DNA of 64,000 bases from Azonexus sp. (GTDB lineage Bacteria > Pseudomonadota > Gammaproteobacteria > Burkholderiales > Rhodocyclaceae). The stretch lies in assembly GCA_017983755.1 (NCBI GenBank), contig JAGOAU010000012.1:23147-87146 (forward strand), in the 5' to 3' direction. Each line of letters starts with the position of its first letter. The stretch's first letter is position 1. The translations under genes were made by a program, and so were the position numbers. A model generated the notes under the pieces. That model had not been told where the DNA came from. It saw only the letters and a program-made list of their open reading frames with translations, and ran no database searches. Below, piece after piece: positions 16,622 to 26,526 of the stretch.

Positions 16622-17608
16622 TTACAGCATGTCCTTGACGGCTTCGGCTTCGTCAGTCAGTTCCTTCAGCGTGAAGTTGATCTTCTCACGGCTGTACTCG
16701 TCGATTTCCAGACCCTGAATGATCTTGAAGGAATTGCCCTTGCACTCGCACGGGAAGCCGAACACGATGCCGGCCGGAATGCCGTAGGAACCATCGGACG
16801 GAACGCCCATGGTGACCCAGTCGCTGGAGCCGAGGACCCAGTCGCGGACGTGGTCGATGGCGGCGTTGGCGGCGGAGGCGGCGGAAGACAGGCCGCGGGC
16901 CTCGATGATGGCGGCGCCGCGCTTGCCGACGGTCGGCAGGAAGACGTCGTTGTTCCAGGCGTGATCGTTGATCAGGGCCTTGACGTTGTCGCCGTTGGAC
17001 TCGCAGTTGCGGTAATCGGCATACATCGTCGGCGAGTGGTTACCCCAAACGACCAGCTTCTTGAAGGAAGAAACGCTGCGGCCGGTCTTCTCGGCCAGTT
17101 GCGACAGGGCACGGTTGTGGTCGAGGCGCAGCATGCCGTGGTAGTTGTTCGGGTTGGTGCGGCCGACCTTCTTGGCGGCGGCAGCCGCGATGTAGGCGTT
17201 GGTGTTGCAGGGGTTGCCGACGACCAGAACCTTGACGTCTTCCTTGGCGTTCTCGGCGATGGCCTTGCCCTGAACGGTGAAAATGGCGCCGTTGGCGGTC
17301 AGCAGGTCGGCACGCTCCATGCCCTTGGTGCGGGGGCGGGCGCCGACCAGCAGGCAGACGTCGGCATCCTTGAAGGCAACGTTCGGATCATCGGTGGCAA
17401 CCATGCCGGCCAGCAGCGGGAAGGCGCAGTCGTCGAGTTCCATCATGACGCCCTTGACGGCTTGCTGAGCCTGCGGCAGGTCGAGCAACTGGAGGATGAC
17501 CGGCTGGTCTTTGCCGAGCATTTCGCCGGAGGCAATGCGGAACAGCAGGCTATAACCGATCTGGCCGGCGGCGCCGGTAATGGCAACGCGCATGGGGGCT
17601 TTGGACAT
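16622..17608 (-). CDS. mdh: Malate dehydrogenase
   Basis: 328 residues, full length for the cytoplasmic-type NAD malate dehydrogenase. [20 protein letters not shown] binds [18 protein letters not shown] is the substrate-binding mobile loop; [12 protein letters not shown] and the catalytic [11 protein letters not shown] follow. It oxidises malate to oxaloacetate in the TCA cycle. Divergent from gntR, with a palindromic operator in the shared spacer, and ended by a strong terminator. Confidence 0.96.
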   Translation of the reverse strand: MSKAPMRVAITGAAGQIGYSLLFRIASGEMLGKDQPVILQLLDLPQAQQAVKGVMMELDDCAFPLLAGMVATDDPNVAFKDADVCLLVGARPRTKGMERADLLTANGAIFTVQGKAIAENAKEDVKVLVVGNPCNTNAYIAAAAAKKVGRTNPNNYHGMLRLDHNRALSQLAEKTGRSVSSFKKLVVWGNHSPTMYADYRNCESNGDNVKALINDHAWNNDVFLPTVGKRGAAIIEARGLSSAASAANAAIDHVRDWVLGSSDWVTMGVPSDGSYGIPAGIVFGFPCECKGNSFKIIQGLEIDEYSREKINFTLKELTDEAEAVKDML

Positions 17609-17704
17609 GTATCGCTCCTGTATTGAACAGCGTGATTGAGATTGTTCGATTCTGCTCGAATGCCGGCCTTATGCAAATTCTGGTGGCGGGCACGAGAACT
17701 ATCG

Positions 17705-17733
17705 ATGTTAGAAGTTCGTCGTGTTACTGTCAA
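17705..17733 (-). promoter_or_regulatory. Likely mdh promoter
   Basis: On the minus strand TTGACA (17733-17728) is a perfect -35 box, with a 17-base spacer to TAACAT (17710-17705) as -10. It lies about 100 bases upstream of the mdh ATG. Confidence 0.55.
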
Positions 17734-17742
17734 TTCATCATG

Positions 17743-17758
17743 TGTCTTATATAAGACA
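17743..17758. promoter_or_regulatory. Palindromic operator between mdh and gntR
   Basis: TGTCTTATATAAGACA is a perfect 16-base palindrome. It lies 10 bases upstream of the mdh -35 box and overlaps a possible gntR -10 (TTATAT, 17747-17752, with TTACTG 17724-17729 at 17-base spacing). This is the layout of an autoregulated GntR-family operator that could also control mdh. Binding is inferred. Confidence 0.6.
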
Positions 17759-17803
17759 ACTTTTCGTGGACGCTCCGGCTGAAATGTGCTGAAATTTCCC
17801 GCC

Positions 17804-18559
17804 ATGAGCCGTGACCCCGCCCGTCCTTCCTTTCGCGTTGCTTCGCCGACATTCAGTCCGCTGTACCGCCAGATCAAGGATTTCATGATCCGCAGCCTGG
17901 AGGCCGGCGAGTGGGGGCCGGGCGATGCGATTCCCAGCGAAGGCGAGTTGGCTGCGCGCTTCAACGTCAGCCAGGGAACGGTGCGCAAGGCGATCGATGA
18001 GATGGCGGCGGAGAATTTGCTGATTCGGCGCCAGGGCAAGGGTACCTTCGTTGCAAGCCATGACGACCCGCGTTCCTTTTACCGATTTCTCAGGTTGGTG
18101 CCCGATGACGGAAACGCCGCGCATGCGGTCAGTGTGCCGCTTTCCTGCTCGACCCGGGAGGCTAGCGCGGAGGTCGCCGCCGCCCTCGGACTCAAGGTTG
18201 GCGAACCGGTGATTTATGTCGAGCGCCTGCTGCGTTTCAACGGTGAAGCCGTGGTTTTCGATCAGATCCATCTGGTTACCGAACTGTTTGCCGGCTTGAC
18301 TCTCGAAAGTCTCAGCGGGGGTGACCGCTCCCTCTACAGCCTGTTCGAAAACGATTACGGCGTGCGCATGATTCATGCAGAAGAGCATCTGCGCGCAGTG
18401 GCTGCAGATGCCTATAGTGCCGGGCTTCTCGCCGTGCAACCGGGGGCGCCGTTGCTGCTGGTGGAACGCACGGCATATACCTACGGCAACAAGCCGGTCG
18501 AATGGCGGCGCGGCCTGTATTGCACGAACCGGCACTATTACCGGAACGACCTTGGCTAA
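17804..18559 (+). CDS. GntR/HutC-family transcription regulator
   Basis: 251 residues from ATG 17804; a GTG six codons upstream is possible. N-terminal winged helix: LYRQIKDFMIRSLEAGEWG, AIPSEGELAARFNVSQGTVRKAI and RRQGKGTFVASH. The C-terminal UTRA ligand domain runs from about residue 95, ending ERTAYTYGNKPVEWRRGLY. Located between mdh and sdhC, so a regulator of TCA-cycle genes sensing an organic acid is likely. The palindrome at 17743 is its probable operator. Confidence 0.88.
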   Translation: MSRDPARPSFRVASPTFSPLYRQIKDFMIRSLEAGEWGPGDAIPSEGELAARFNVSQGTVRKAIDEMAAENLLIRRQGKGTFVASHDDPRSFYRFLRLVPDDGNAAHAVSVPLSCSTREASAEVAAALGLKVGEPVIYVERLLRFNGEAVVFDQIHLVTELFAGLTLESLSGGDRSLYSLFENDYGVRMIHAEEHLRAVAADAYSAGLLAVQPGAPLLLVERTAYTYGNKPVEWRRGLYCTNRHYYRNDLG

Positions 18560-18626
18560 CATGAATAGTGCTTTGTTACTATGCCGGAAAACGCTTAGTT
18601 TGCCGTGTTCTACCTGATTTTGAATG

Positions 18627-18632
18627 TATAAT
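18627..18632 (+). promoter_or_regulatory. Possible sdh promoter -10 box
   Basis: TATAAT, a perfect -10 hexamer, 64 bases before the sdhC start. No well-spaced -35 is obvious, which would fit an activator-dependent promoter. Confidence 0.4.
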
Positions 18633-18695
18633 TATCGTTCTTTTCAAACCACGTAAAAGCGGGAAAACCGCACCATTTCGCGAGGGATGACGTTC

Positions 18696-19082
18696 ATGGC
18701 AGAAATGACCATCAAGAAACGTCCAAAAAATTTGGACTTGACCACTATCAGGTTGCCGTTACCGGGCAAGGTATCGATCCTCCATCGCGTCAGCGGTGTC
18801 GGCTTGTTCCTGTTTCTGCCGGTACTCCTTTGGCTCTTTTCCGCCAGCCTGACGTCCGCTGAGACCTTTGCCACCTTCAGGTCTGTATTCGCCAGCCTGC
18901 CTGCCAAGGTCGTGCTTGCGGGCCTCCTCTGGGCATTCGTTCATCATTTCTGTGCCGGTATCCGTTTCCTGCTTCTCGATCTTCATGTCGGCATCGAGAA
19001 AGAGGCGGCGCGCAAGTCGGCGGCTGTGGTTTTTGCGGTCAGTATCCCGCTAACCCTGATTCTCTGGGGGGTGCTGCTGTGA
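18696..19082 (+). CDS. sdhC: Succinate dehydrogenase cytochrome b556 subunit
   Basis: 128 residues from ATG 18696 (GAGGGA upstream). Begins KKRPKNLDLTTIRLPLPGKVSILHRVSG, the SdhC entry motif with the Ser/His/Arg quinone-site residues. Three membrane helices follow, with the heme-ligand region WAFVHHFCAGIRFLLLD. It anchors complex II and binds heme b with SdhD. The stop overlaps the sdhD GTG by four bases. Confidence 0.93.
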   Translation: MAEMTIKKRPKNLDLTTIRLPLPGKVSILHRVSGVGLFLFLPVLLWLFSASLTSAETFATFRSVFASLPAKVVLAGLLWAFVHHFCAGIRFLLLDLHVGIEKEAARKSAAVVFAVSIPLTLILWGVLL

Positions 19083-19426
19083 TCAACCGTAACGTTGTAG
19101 GTGCCCATTACGGCCTCAAGGACTGGATTGCCCAGCGTGCCACCGCTGTCATCATGGCGGTCTATTCGGTTTTGATCGCGGCAGTTCTACTGATTGTCCG
19201 CCCCGGAACCTTCGAAGCCTGGCATGGCATTTTCGCCAATGGCGTCATCAAGTTCCTGACTTTCCTGTTCTTTGTCAGTCTGTTCTACCATGCCTGGATA
19301 GGCGTGCGTGACATCTGGATGGATTACGTCAAGCCGGTCGGCCTGCGCCTGACCCTGCATGTGCTGACCATTACCGCGCTGGTGGGTTATACCGCGTGGG
19401 CTGCTGCGATTCTCTGGAGGCTGTAA
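19079..19426 (+). CDS. sdhD: Succinate dehydrogenase membrane anchor subunit
   Basis: 115 residues from GTG 19079, overlapping the sdhC stop (GTGA). VGAHYGLKDWIAQRATAVIM is the SdhD signature; FLFFVSLFYHAWIGVRDIWMDY carries the His/Asp residues near heme and quinone. Three membrane helices. Works with SdhC as the membrane part of complex II. Confidence 0.92.
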   Translation: MINRNVVGAHYGLKDWIAQRATAVIMAVYSVLIAAVLLIVRPGTFEAWHGIFANGVIKFLTFLFFVSLFYHAWIGVRDIWMDYVKPVGLRLTLHVLTITALVGYTAWAAAILWRL

Positions 19427-19428
19427 GC

Positions 19429-21213
19429 GTGAGTATTCCTGTTCTCAAGTTTGATGCGGTCATCGTTGGCGCCGGTGGTGCCGGCCTGCGTTCCGCAATC
19501 CAGTTGTCCGAAGCCGGTCTGAAGACGGCCGTGCTGTCGAAGGTTTTCCCGACCCGCTCGCACACTGTGGCGGCGCAGGGCGGTGTCGCTGCTTCTCTCG
19601 GCAATTCCGAGGAAGATCACTGGACGTGGCACATGTACGATACCGTCAAGGGTTCCGACTGGCTCGGCGACCAGGACGCAATTGAGTTCATGTGCAAGAA
19701 GGCCAACGAAGTGGTCGTCGAACTCGAGCATTACGGCATGCCTTTCGACCGCACCGACAACGGCAAGATCTACCAGCGACCGTTCGGCGGTCACATGTCG
19801 AACTTCGGCGAGAAGCCTGTGCGTCGCTCCTGTGCTGCCGCCGACCGTACCGGTCACGCCATGTTGCACGCCATGTACCAGCGCAACGTCAAGGCCAACA
19901 CCCAGTTCTTCGTTGAATGGATGGCCCTTGATCTGATTCGCGACGAAGAAGGTCACGTCCTCGGCGTTACCGCCATGGAAATGGAAACCGGCCAGGTCGT
20001 GATTTTCCACGCCCGTGCCACCATTTTCGCCACCGGCGGTGCCGGTCGTATCTTCTACTCTTCGACCAACGCCTTTATCAATACCGGTGACGGCCTGGGT
20101 ATGGCGGCGCGTGCCGGTATCCCGCTCGAAGACATGGAGTTCTGGCAGTTCCACCCGACCGGCGTGGCCGGAGCAGGCGTGCTGATTACCGAAGGTGTGC
20201 GTGGCGAAGGTGGCATCCTGCGCAATTCCAGCAAGGAACGCTTCATGGAGCGTTACGCGCCGAACGCCAAGGATCTGGCGTCGCGCGACGTGGTTTCCCG
20301 CGCCATGGCGACCGAAATCAAGGAAGGTCGCGGCTGTGGCGTCAACAAGGATTATGTCCTGCTCGACATCACCCACCTCGACCCGGCGACCATCATGAAG
20401 CGCCTGCCTGGCATCCACGAAATCGGCCTGCAGTTCGCCGGTGTCGATTGCCTGAAGGAGCCGCTACCGGTCGTTCCGACCTGTCACTACCAGATGGGCG
20501 GTATTCCGACCCATTACTCCGGTCGTGTCGTGACGCCGAAAAATGGCGATGTCAATTCCGTGGTTCCGGGCTTCTACGCCGGCGGCGAATGCGCCTGTGC
20601 GTCGGTCCACGGTGCCAATCGCCTTGGTACCAACTCGCTGCTCGATCTGCTCGTCTTCGGCAAGTCGGCCGGTGACTCCGCGGTCGAAGATCTGAAATCC
20701 GGTCGCGCCCATCGAGAACTGCCGAAGGATGTCGCCGACAAGACACTGGCTCGCATCTCTGCTCTGGATAACCGCAAGGGCGGTGCCAATGTGCACGAAA
20801 CCCGTCTCGCCATGCAGCGCACCATGCAGGACCACGCTGGCGTCTTCCGTTTCGGCGACATGCTGAAGCAGGGCGTCGAGAAAATCCTCGAAGTCGAGAA
20901 GGCGGCTCGCCAGCTCGAGATCAAGGACAAGTCCATGGCCTGGAATACGGCCCGTACCGAAGCGCTCGAAATGGAAAACCTGATCGAAGTCGCCAAGGCC
21001 ACGATGATTTCCGCCGAGGCCCGCAAGGAGTCGCGCGGCGCTCATGTGCGCGACGACGCGCCGGATACCGCCGAGTTCCCGAACGGCCGCAACGACAAGG
21101 AATGGCTGAAGCACACGTTGTTCTCGCCGGTGGATAATTCGATCAGCTACAAGCCGGTCAACATGCAACCCCTGACCGTCGAGGCCGTAGCCCTCAAGAC
21201 GCGCTCGTACTAA
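19429..21213 (+). CDS. sdhA: Succinate dehydrogenase flavoprotein subunit
   Basis: 594 residues from GTG 19429, with CTGGAGG eight bases upstream. DAVIVGAGGAGLRSAIQLS binds FAD; SHTVAAQGGVAASLGN contains the covalent FAD site region; HPTGVAGAGVLITEGVRGEGG and HGANRLGTNSLLDLLVFG are conserved catalytic segments. Oxidises succinate to fumarate and passes electrons to SdhB. Two bases separate it from sdhD. Confidence 0.97.
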   Translation: MSIPVLKFDAVIVGAGGAGLRSAIQLSEAGLKTAVLSKVFPTRSHTVAAQGGVAASLGNSEEDHWTWHMYDTVKGSDWLGDQDAIEFMCKKANEVVVELEHYGMPFDRTDNGKIYQRPFGGHMSNFGEKPVRRSCAAADRTGHAMLHAMYQRNVKANTQFFVEWMALDLIRDEEGHVLGVTAMEMETGQVVIFHARATIFATGGAGRIFYSSTNAFINTGDGLGMAARAGIPLEDMEFWQFHPTGVAGAGVLITEGVRGEGGILRNSSKERFMERYAPNAKDLASRDVVSRAMATEIKEGRGCGVNKDYVLLDITHLDPATIMKRLPGIHEIGLQFAGVDCLKEPLPVVPTCHYQMGGIPTHYSGRVVTPKNGDVNSVVPGFYAGGECACASVHGANRLGTNSLLDLLVFGKSAGDSAVEDLKSGRAHRELPKDVADKTLARISALDNRKGGANVHETRLAMQRTMQDHAGVFRFGDMLKQGVEKILEVEKAARQLEIKDKSMAWNTARTEALEMENLIEVAKATMISAEARKESRGAHVRDDAPDTAEFPNGRNDKEWLKHTLFSPVDNSISYKPVNMQPLTVEAVALKTRSY

Positions 21214-21225
21214 CTGGAGTCCAGA

Positions 21226-21936
21226 ATGAGCAAACGCATGGTTCAATTCAGTATCTATCGCTACGATCCGGACAAGGACGACGCGCCGTACATGCAGGAC
21301 ATCTCGGTCGAACTCGAGCCGACCGACCGCAAGTTGCTGGACGCGCTGACCAAGCTGAAGGCCAAGGACGACGCGATCTCCTACCGTCGTTCCTGCCGCG
21401 AAGGCGTTTGTGGCTCAGATGCCATGAACATCAACGGGAAGAATGGCCTGGCCTGCCTGACCGACATCGACAGCCTGAAGCAGCCGATCGTGCTGCGTCC
21501 GCTGCCTGGCCTGCCGGTCATTCGCGACCTGATCGTCGACATGACCCAGTTCTTCAAGCAGTATCACTCGATCAAGCCCTACCTGATCAACAACGATCCG
21601 CCGCCGGAACGCGAGCGTCTGCAGTCGCCGGAAGATCGCGAAGAGTTGAACGGCCTGTACGAGTGCATCCTGTGCGCCTGCTGTTCCACGTCCTGCCCGT
21701 CCTTCTGGTGGAACCCCGACAAGTTCGTCGGCCCGGCGGGCCTGCTGGCTGCCTACCGCTTCATTGCCGATACGCGCGACCAGGCGACCAATGAGCGCCT
21801 CGACAACCTCGAGGACCCGTATCGTCTGTTCCGTTGCCACACCATCATGAACTGCGTCGATGTCTGTCCGAAGGGGCTCAACCCGACCCAGGCGATCGGC
21901 AAGATCAAGGACATGATGGTACGTCGCGCCGTCTGA
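21226..21936 (+). CDS. sdhB: Succinate dehydrogenase iron-sulfur subunit
   Basis: 236 residues. The [2Fe-2S] motif SCREGVCGSDAMNINGKNGLAC and the Cys clusters CILCACCSTSCPSFWWN and CHTIMNCVDVCPKGLNPTQAIG for [4Fe-4S] and [3Fe-4S] are all intact. Links SdhA to the quinone site. Stop overlaps the sdhE ATG by one base (TGATG). Confidence 0.97.
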   Translation: MSKRMVQFSIYRYDPDKDDAPYMQDISVELEPTDRKLLDALTKLKAKDDAISYRRSCREGVCGSDAMNINGKNGLACLTDIDSLKQPIVLRPLPGLPVIRDLIVDMTQFFKQYHSIKPYLINNDPPPERERLQSPEDREELNGLYECILCACCSTSCPSFWWNPDKFVGPAGLLAAYRFIADTRDQATNERLDNLEDPYRLFRCHTIMNCVDVCPKGLNPTQAIGKIKDMMVRRAV

Positions 21937-22178
21937 TGGAGCGAAAGGACTACGAACGCCTGCGTTGGCGATGTATTCGGCGTGCGCTTCTTGAACTCGA
22001 CATCACGCTGACGCGTTTTCTCGATGATGGATTCGACAGGCTGAACGAAGAACAGCAGCAGGCGTTTGTGGAACTTGCCGACATGGAGGATTACGATCTC
22101 TGGGACCTGCTGACCGGCAAATCGGAGACCGATGATCCTCGGATGGCGCCGATCGTGGCCATGCTACGTAAGAGTTAA
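21936..22178 (+). CDS. sdhE: FAD assembly factor SdhE
   Basis: 80 residues from ATG 21936. The RWRCIRRALLELDITLTRFL segment is a variant of the family RxGxxELD motif: Arg-Arg-Ala replaces the usual Arg-Arg-Gly, while the ELD is kept. AFVELADMEDYDLWDLLTG is typical. SdhE promotes covalent flavin attachment to SdhA. Its place at the end of sdhCDAB, with an overlapping start, fits. Confidence 0.9.
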   Translation: MERKDYERLRWRCIRRALLELDITLTRFLDDGFDRLNEEQQQAFVELADMEDYDLWDLLTGKSETDDPRMAPIVAMLRKS

Positions 22179-22261
22179 GTAAGGTTGACATTTTAACTTC
22201 CAAATGTTGACCGCTTTTTTTGCAATGCAGTGACAACCTACACCTGACAAGGGAAGACACC

Positions 22262-23560
22262 ATGACGACCGAACGCAAGGCAACTTTGACAATCGATGGG
22301 ATGGCGCCTGTCGATTTTTCGATCATGACCCCGACGCACGGCAACGAATGTATCGATATTCGTACGCTGGGTGGCAAGACCGGTCTGTTCACCTACGACT
22401 CCGGTTTCCTCTCCACCGCCAGCTGCAAGTCCAAGGTCACCTTCATTGACGGTGACGTGGGCCAACTGCTGTACCGTGGCTACCCGATCGAGCAACTGGC
22501 CGAGCAGTGCAACTTCCTGGAAGTGACCTATCTGCTGAAGAACGGCGAATTGCCGAACGCCAAGCAGAAGACCGATTTCGAATCCACCATCAAGAAGCAC
22601 ACGATGGTGCATGAGCAGCTTTCCAAGTTCTACTCCGGCTTCCGCCGCGATGCCCACCCGATGGCAGTCATGACCGGCGTCGTCGGCGCCTTGTCCGCCT
22701 TCTATCACGACGCGATGGACTTCTCCGACGTCGAGCATCGTAACGTCAGCTTCAACCGTCTGGTCGCCAAGCTGCCGACCATCGTCGCGATGGCCTACAA
22801 GTACAACACTGGCATGCCGTTCATGTACCCGGACAACGATTTGGACTATACCGCCAACTTCATGCGCATGATGTTCGGCAATCCGTGCGAGAAGTATGTG
22901 CCGAACCCGGTTCTGGTCAACGCGCTGGATACCATTTTCACGCTGCACGCCGATCACGAACAGAATGCCTCGACCTCGACCGTGCGTCTGGCAGGTTCGT
23001 CCGGTGCCAACCCGTTCGCCTGTATCGCTGCCGGTATCGCCTGCCTGTGGGGCCCGGCGCACGGTGGTGCCAATGAAGCCTGTCTGCAGATGCTGGAACA
23101 GATCGGTGATGTCTCCAAGGTTGGCGAATACATCAACCGCGCCAAGGACAAGAACGATTCCTTCAAGCTGATGGGCTTCGGTCACCGCGTTTACAAGAAC
23201 TTCGATCCGCGCGCCAAGCTGATGCGCAAGGTCTGTAACGACGTTCTGGGCGAACTGGGTCTGCAGAACGACCGCTTGTTCAAGCTGGCCATGGAACTGG
23301 AAAAAATCGCTCTGGAAGATCCGTACTTCGTCGAGAAGAAACTCTACCCGAACGTCGACTTCTACTCCGGCATCGTCCAGAAGGCTATCGGCATCCCGAC
23401 CGAGATGTTCACCTGCATCTTCGCGCTGGCCCGTACGGTCGGTTGGATGACGCAGTGGGAAGAAATGATCACCGATCCGGAATACAAGATCGGTCGTCCG
23501 CGCCAGCTGTACATCGGCGCCGCCAAGCGCGACGTCGTGCCGTTGGCTCAACGCGGCTAA
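22262..23560 (+). CDS. gltA: Citrate synthase
   Basis: 432 residues from ATG 22262 (AAGGGAAGA upstream). Type II bacterial citrate synthase: [25 protein letters not shown] and [17 protein letters not shown] hold two catalytic His residues, and [20 protein letters not shown] the third region, with Asp in the NVDFYSG segment. Condenses acetyl-CoA with oxaloacetate. It follows sdhE after an 83-base A/T-rich gap and ends in a strong terminator. The gap holds a near copy of the dispersed word (22206-22214). Confidence 0.97.
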   Translation: MTTERKATLTIDGMAPVDFSIMTPTHGNECIDIRTLGGKTGLFTYDSGFLSTASCKSKVTFIDGDVGQLLYRGYPIEQLAEQCNFLEVTYLLKNGELPNAKQKTDFESTIKKHTMVHEQLSKFYSGFRRDAHPMAVMTGVVGALSAFYHDAMDFSDVEHRNVSFNRLVAKLPTIVAMAYKYNTGMPFMYPDNDLDYTANFMRMMFGNPCEKYVPNPVLVNALDTIFTLHADHEQNASTSTVRLAGSSGANPFACIAAGIACLWGPAHGGANEACLQMLEQIGDVSKVGEYINRAKDKNDSFKLMGFGHRVYKNFDPRAKLMRKVCNDVLGELGLQNDRLFKLAMELEKIALEDPYFVEKKLYPNVDFYSGIVQKAIGIPTEMFTCIFALARTVGWMTQWEEMITDPEYKIGRPRQLYIGAAKRDVVPLAQRG

Positions 23561-23570
23561 AGGAGAGAGG

Positions 23571-23599
23571 AAGGGCGGCCGGCGGGCCGCCCTTTTTTT
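23571..23599 (+). terminator. Intrinsic terminator of gltA
   Basis: GGGCGGCC (23573-23580) pairs with GGCCGCCC (23585-23592), 4-base loop, followed by seven T. Separates gltA from sucA. Confidence 0.9.
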
Positions 23600-23667
23600 A
23601 CCGGTGGAGCTTTGTGGCGCTTTACCAGGCGGCTGCAAAGAAATAAAACACCCTAACGGGGATGCCT

Positions 23668-26502
23668 ATGACTACGATGAATCAACTGTTCGACAGCACG
23701 ATGTTTTTCGGCGGCAACGCGCCGTTTGTTGAAGAGCTGTACGAAAACTACCTGAACAACCCGACCGCCGTGCCCGACGAGTGGCGCGACTACTTCGATC
23801 GCCTGGCGCAGATGCCGGGCTATGTCGCCCGCGATGTGGCGCATGCACCGGTCATCGCGGCTTTCGCCGAGCTGGCCAAGGATGGCGGCTTCCGTCCGGC
23901 TGCCAGCAGCGGCGGCGACAACAAAAAACAATCCGCCGTCGGCCAGCTGGTGACTGCCTATCGCTCGATGGGTACCCGCTGGGCCGATCTCGATCCGCTC
24001 AAGCGCCTGCCGCGTCCGAAAATCGACGAACTGGAATTGTCGTTCTACGGCTTTTCCGATGCCGACCTCAACCAGAACTTCAGCGTCGGTTCGCTGAAGG
24101 GCCTGCCGGAAACGGCCAAGCTCGGCGACATTCTCGAAACCCTGAAGCAGACCTACTGCGGCTCGGTCGGTGTCGAGTACATGTACATGACCGAGTACAC
24201 CGAGAAGCGCTGGCTGCAGGAACGCCTGGAAACCATCCGTTCGCGTCCCACCTACAACGCCGATCAGAAAAAGCGCATTCTGGAGCGGTTGACCGCAGCA
24301 GAGACGCTGGAGCGTTATCTTCATACCAAGTATGTCGGCCAGAAGCGTTTCTCGCTCGAAGGCGGCGATTCGCTGATCGTTGCCATGGATGAAGCGATCC
24401 GCGTCGGCGGCAAGCTTGGCGTTGACGAAGTCGTCATCGGCATGGCCCACCGCGGCCGCCTGAACGTGCTGGTCAATACGCTGGGCAAGGCGCCGTCGAT
24501 GCTGTTCGCCGAATTCGAAGGCAAGAAGAAGAGTGATCTTTCTGCCGGCGACGTCAAGTACCACATGGGCTTCTCGTCCGACGTTTCCACCCCGGGCGGC
24601 CCCTGTCACCTGACGCTGGCCTTCAACCCCTCGCACCTCGAGATTGTCAATCCGGTGGTCGAAGGCTCGGTCTACGCCCGTCAGCTGCGCCGCGGCGAAG
24701 AGGGCAAGTCCAAGGTCGTGCCGGTCATCATCCACGGCGATTCCGCCGTGGCCGGCCAGGGTGTCAACCAGGAAATGCTCAACTTCGCGCAGACCCGCGG
24801 CTACGGCACGGGCGGCACGCTGCACATCGTGGTGAACAACCAGATCGGCTTCACCACCAGCGACCCGCGCGACTATCGCTCCGGCCACTACTGCACCGAC
24901 ATCTTCAAGATGGCCGATGCACCGATCTTCCACGTCAATGGCGACGATCCGGAAGCAGTGGCGCTGGTCACCCAGCTCGCCGTCGAGTTCCGTCAGCAGT
25001 TCAAGAAGGATGTCGTGGTCGACATCATCTGCTTCCGCAAGCTCGGTCACAACGAGCAGGACGAGCCGATGGTCACCCAGCCGCTGATGTACAAAAAGAT
25101 TGCGCAACACCCGGGTACCCGCAAGCTCTACGGCGACAAGCTGATTGCCGAAGGTGTGCTGGCTGCCGATGGTCCCGATCAGATGATCAAGGAGTATCGC
25201 GAGCACCTGGACAAGGGCGAACTGCTCTACAACCCGGTTCTCGCCGGCTACAAGCACCCGAACACCATCGACTGGACGCCGTTCCTGACCAAGGGCTACA
25301 TCGAGAACTGCGATACCACGGTGCCGCTCAAGGAACTGCAGCGCCTGTCGCAACGCCTGACCGCGTTGCCGGAAGGCTTCACGCTGCACTCCCGCGTCAA
25401 GAAGATCGTCGAGGATCGGGCGGCGATGGGCGAGGGCAAGCTGCCGGTCGACTGGGGTATGGCCGAGAACCTGGCCTACGCTTCGTTGCTGGTGTCCGGC
25501 TACGGTGTCCGCATCTCCGGTGAAGACGTCGGGCGCGGTACCTTCTTCCACCGCCACGCTGCCTTCCATGACCAGAATCGCGAGAACTGGGATCAGGGGA
25601 CGTATCACCCGCTGAAGAATCTGCAGGAAAAGCAGGCCGGCTTCCAGTGCTACGACTCGGTGCTCTCGGAAGAGGCCGTGCTGGCTTTCGATTACGGTTA
25701 CGCTTCCGCCAACCCGTACGAGCTGGTGGTATGGGAAGGCCAGTTCGGCGACTTCGCCAACGGCGCCCAGGTGGTAATCGACCAGTTCATCGCCTCCGGC
25801 GAAGCCAAGTGGGGTCGTGCCTGCGGTCTGGTCATGCTGTTGCCGCATGGTTACGAAGGTCAGGGTCCGGAGCACTCGTCCGCCCGCCTCGAACGCTACA
25901 TGCAGCTTTGTGCCGAGATGAACATGGAAGTCTGCGTGCCGACGACGGCTGCCCAGGTCTTCCACATGCTGCGCCGCCAGGGTGTGCGCCAGCAGCGCAA
26001 GCCGCTGATCGTCATGACGCCTAAGTCGCTGTTGCGTCACAAGGATGCGGCGTGTTCCCTGGATGACCTGGCAAACGGTCAGTTCCAGCCGGTGATCGGC
26101 GAGATCGACAAGGTCGATGCCAAGAAGGTTACCCGTGTCGTCCTGTGTTCCGGCAAGGTTTACTACGACCTGCTGGCTGCCCGTCGCGAGAAGAAGATCA
26201 CCAACATTGCCATCGTTCGCGTCGAGCAGCTCTATCCCTTCCCGAAGGATCATCTGGAGAAGGAACTGGCCAAGTATCCGAAAGCGACGGAAGTCGTCTG
26301 GTGCCAGGAAGAGCCGCGCAACCAGGGCGCCTGGTACTGGATCGCTTCGCGTCATCACCTCGACACGCAGCTTGGCAGCAAGCAGAAGATGCTGCTGGTG
26401 TCGCGTCCGGCATCCTCGTCGCCGGCGGTCGGTTATCTCGCCAAGCACAACGAGCAACAAAAGGCACTGGTCGAGTCCGCCTTGGGCAAGATCGAGTACT
26501 AA
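23668..26502 (+). CDS. sucA: 2-oxoglutarate dehydrogenase E1 component
   Basis: 944 residues. ATG 23668 is preferred over 23662 for its better spacing from ACGGGG. Begins with the E2-binding peptide (FGGNAPFVEELYENYLNNP). The thiamine-diphosphate core includes GMAHRGRLNVL, HNEQDEPMVTQPLMY and, towards the end, PHGYEGQGPEHSSARLERYMQ. Decarboxylates 2-oxoglutarate and passes the succinyl group to SucB. First gene of sucA-sucB-lpdA. Contains dispersed word copy 7. Confidence 0.97.
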   Translation: MTTMNQLFDSTMFFGGNAPFVEELYENYLNNPTAVPDEWRDYFDRLAQMPGYVARDVAHAPVIAAFAELAKDGGFRPAASSGGDNKKQSAVGQLVTAYRSMGTRWADLDPLKRLPRPKIDELELSFYGFSDADLNQNFSVGSLKGLPETAKLGDILETLKQTYCGSVGVEYMYMTEYTEKRWLQERLETIRSRPTYNADQKKRILERLTAAETLERYLHTKYVGQKRFSLEGGDSLIVAMDEAIRVGGKLGVDEVVIGMAHRGRLNVLVNTLGKAPSMLFAEFEGKKKSDLSAGDVKYHMGFSSDVSTPGGPCHLTLAFNPSHLEIVNPVVEGSVYARQLRRGEEGKSKVVPVIIHGDSAVAGQGVNQEMLNFAQTRGYGTGGTLHIVVNNQIGFTTSDPRDYRSGHYCTDIFKMADAPIFHVNGDDPEAVALVTQLAVEFRQQFKKDVVVDIICFRKLGHNEQDEPMVTQPLMYKKIAQHPGTRKLYGDKLIAEGVLAADGPDQMIKEYREHLDKGELLYNPVLAGYKHPNTIDWTPFLTKGYIENCDTTVPLKELQRLSQRLTALPEGFTLHSRVKKIVEDRAAMGEGKLPVDWGMAENLAYASLLVSGYGVRISGEDVGRGTFFHRHAAFHDQNRENWDQGTYHPLKNLQEKQAGFQCYDSVLSEEAVLAFDYGYASANPYELVVWEGQFGDFANGAQVVIDQFIASGEAKWGRACGLVMLLPHGYEGQGPEHSSARLERYMQLCAEMNMEVCVPTTAAQVFHMLRRQGVRQQRKPLIVMTPKSLLRHKDAACSLDDLANGQFQPVIGEIDKVDAKKVTRVVLCSGKVYYDLLAARREKKITNIAIVRVEQLYPFPKDHLEKELAKYPKATEVVWCQEEPRNQGAWYWIASRHHLDTQLGSKQKMLLVSRPASSSPAVGYLAKHNEQQKALVESALGKIEY
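24288..24299 (-). repeat. Dispersed uptake-signal-like word, copy 7 (in sucA)
   Basis: GTTGACCGCAGC. On the minus strand it is followed by AGAAT and then CTTTTTCTG. Read in sucA as Leu-Thr-Ala-Ala. Confidence 0.65.
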
Positions 26503-26526
26503 TAACTAAAGCAGAGTGGAGTCACT

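Noticed and set aside
23653-26460. A 935-codon open frame on the minus strand across sucA, with similar long minus frames over sucB and lpdA
   Set aside because: Shadows caused by high GC third positions. The plus-strand proteins are unmistakable enzymes and the minus translations have no domain character.
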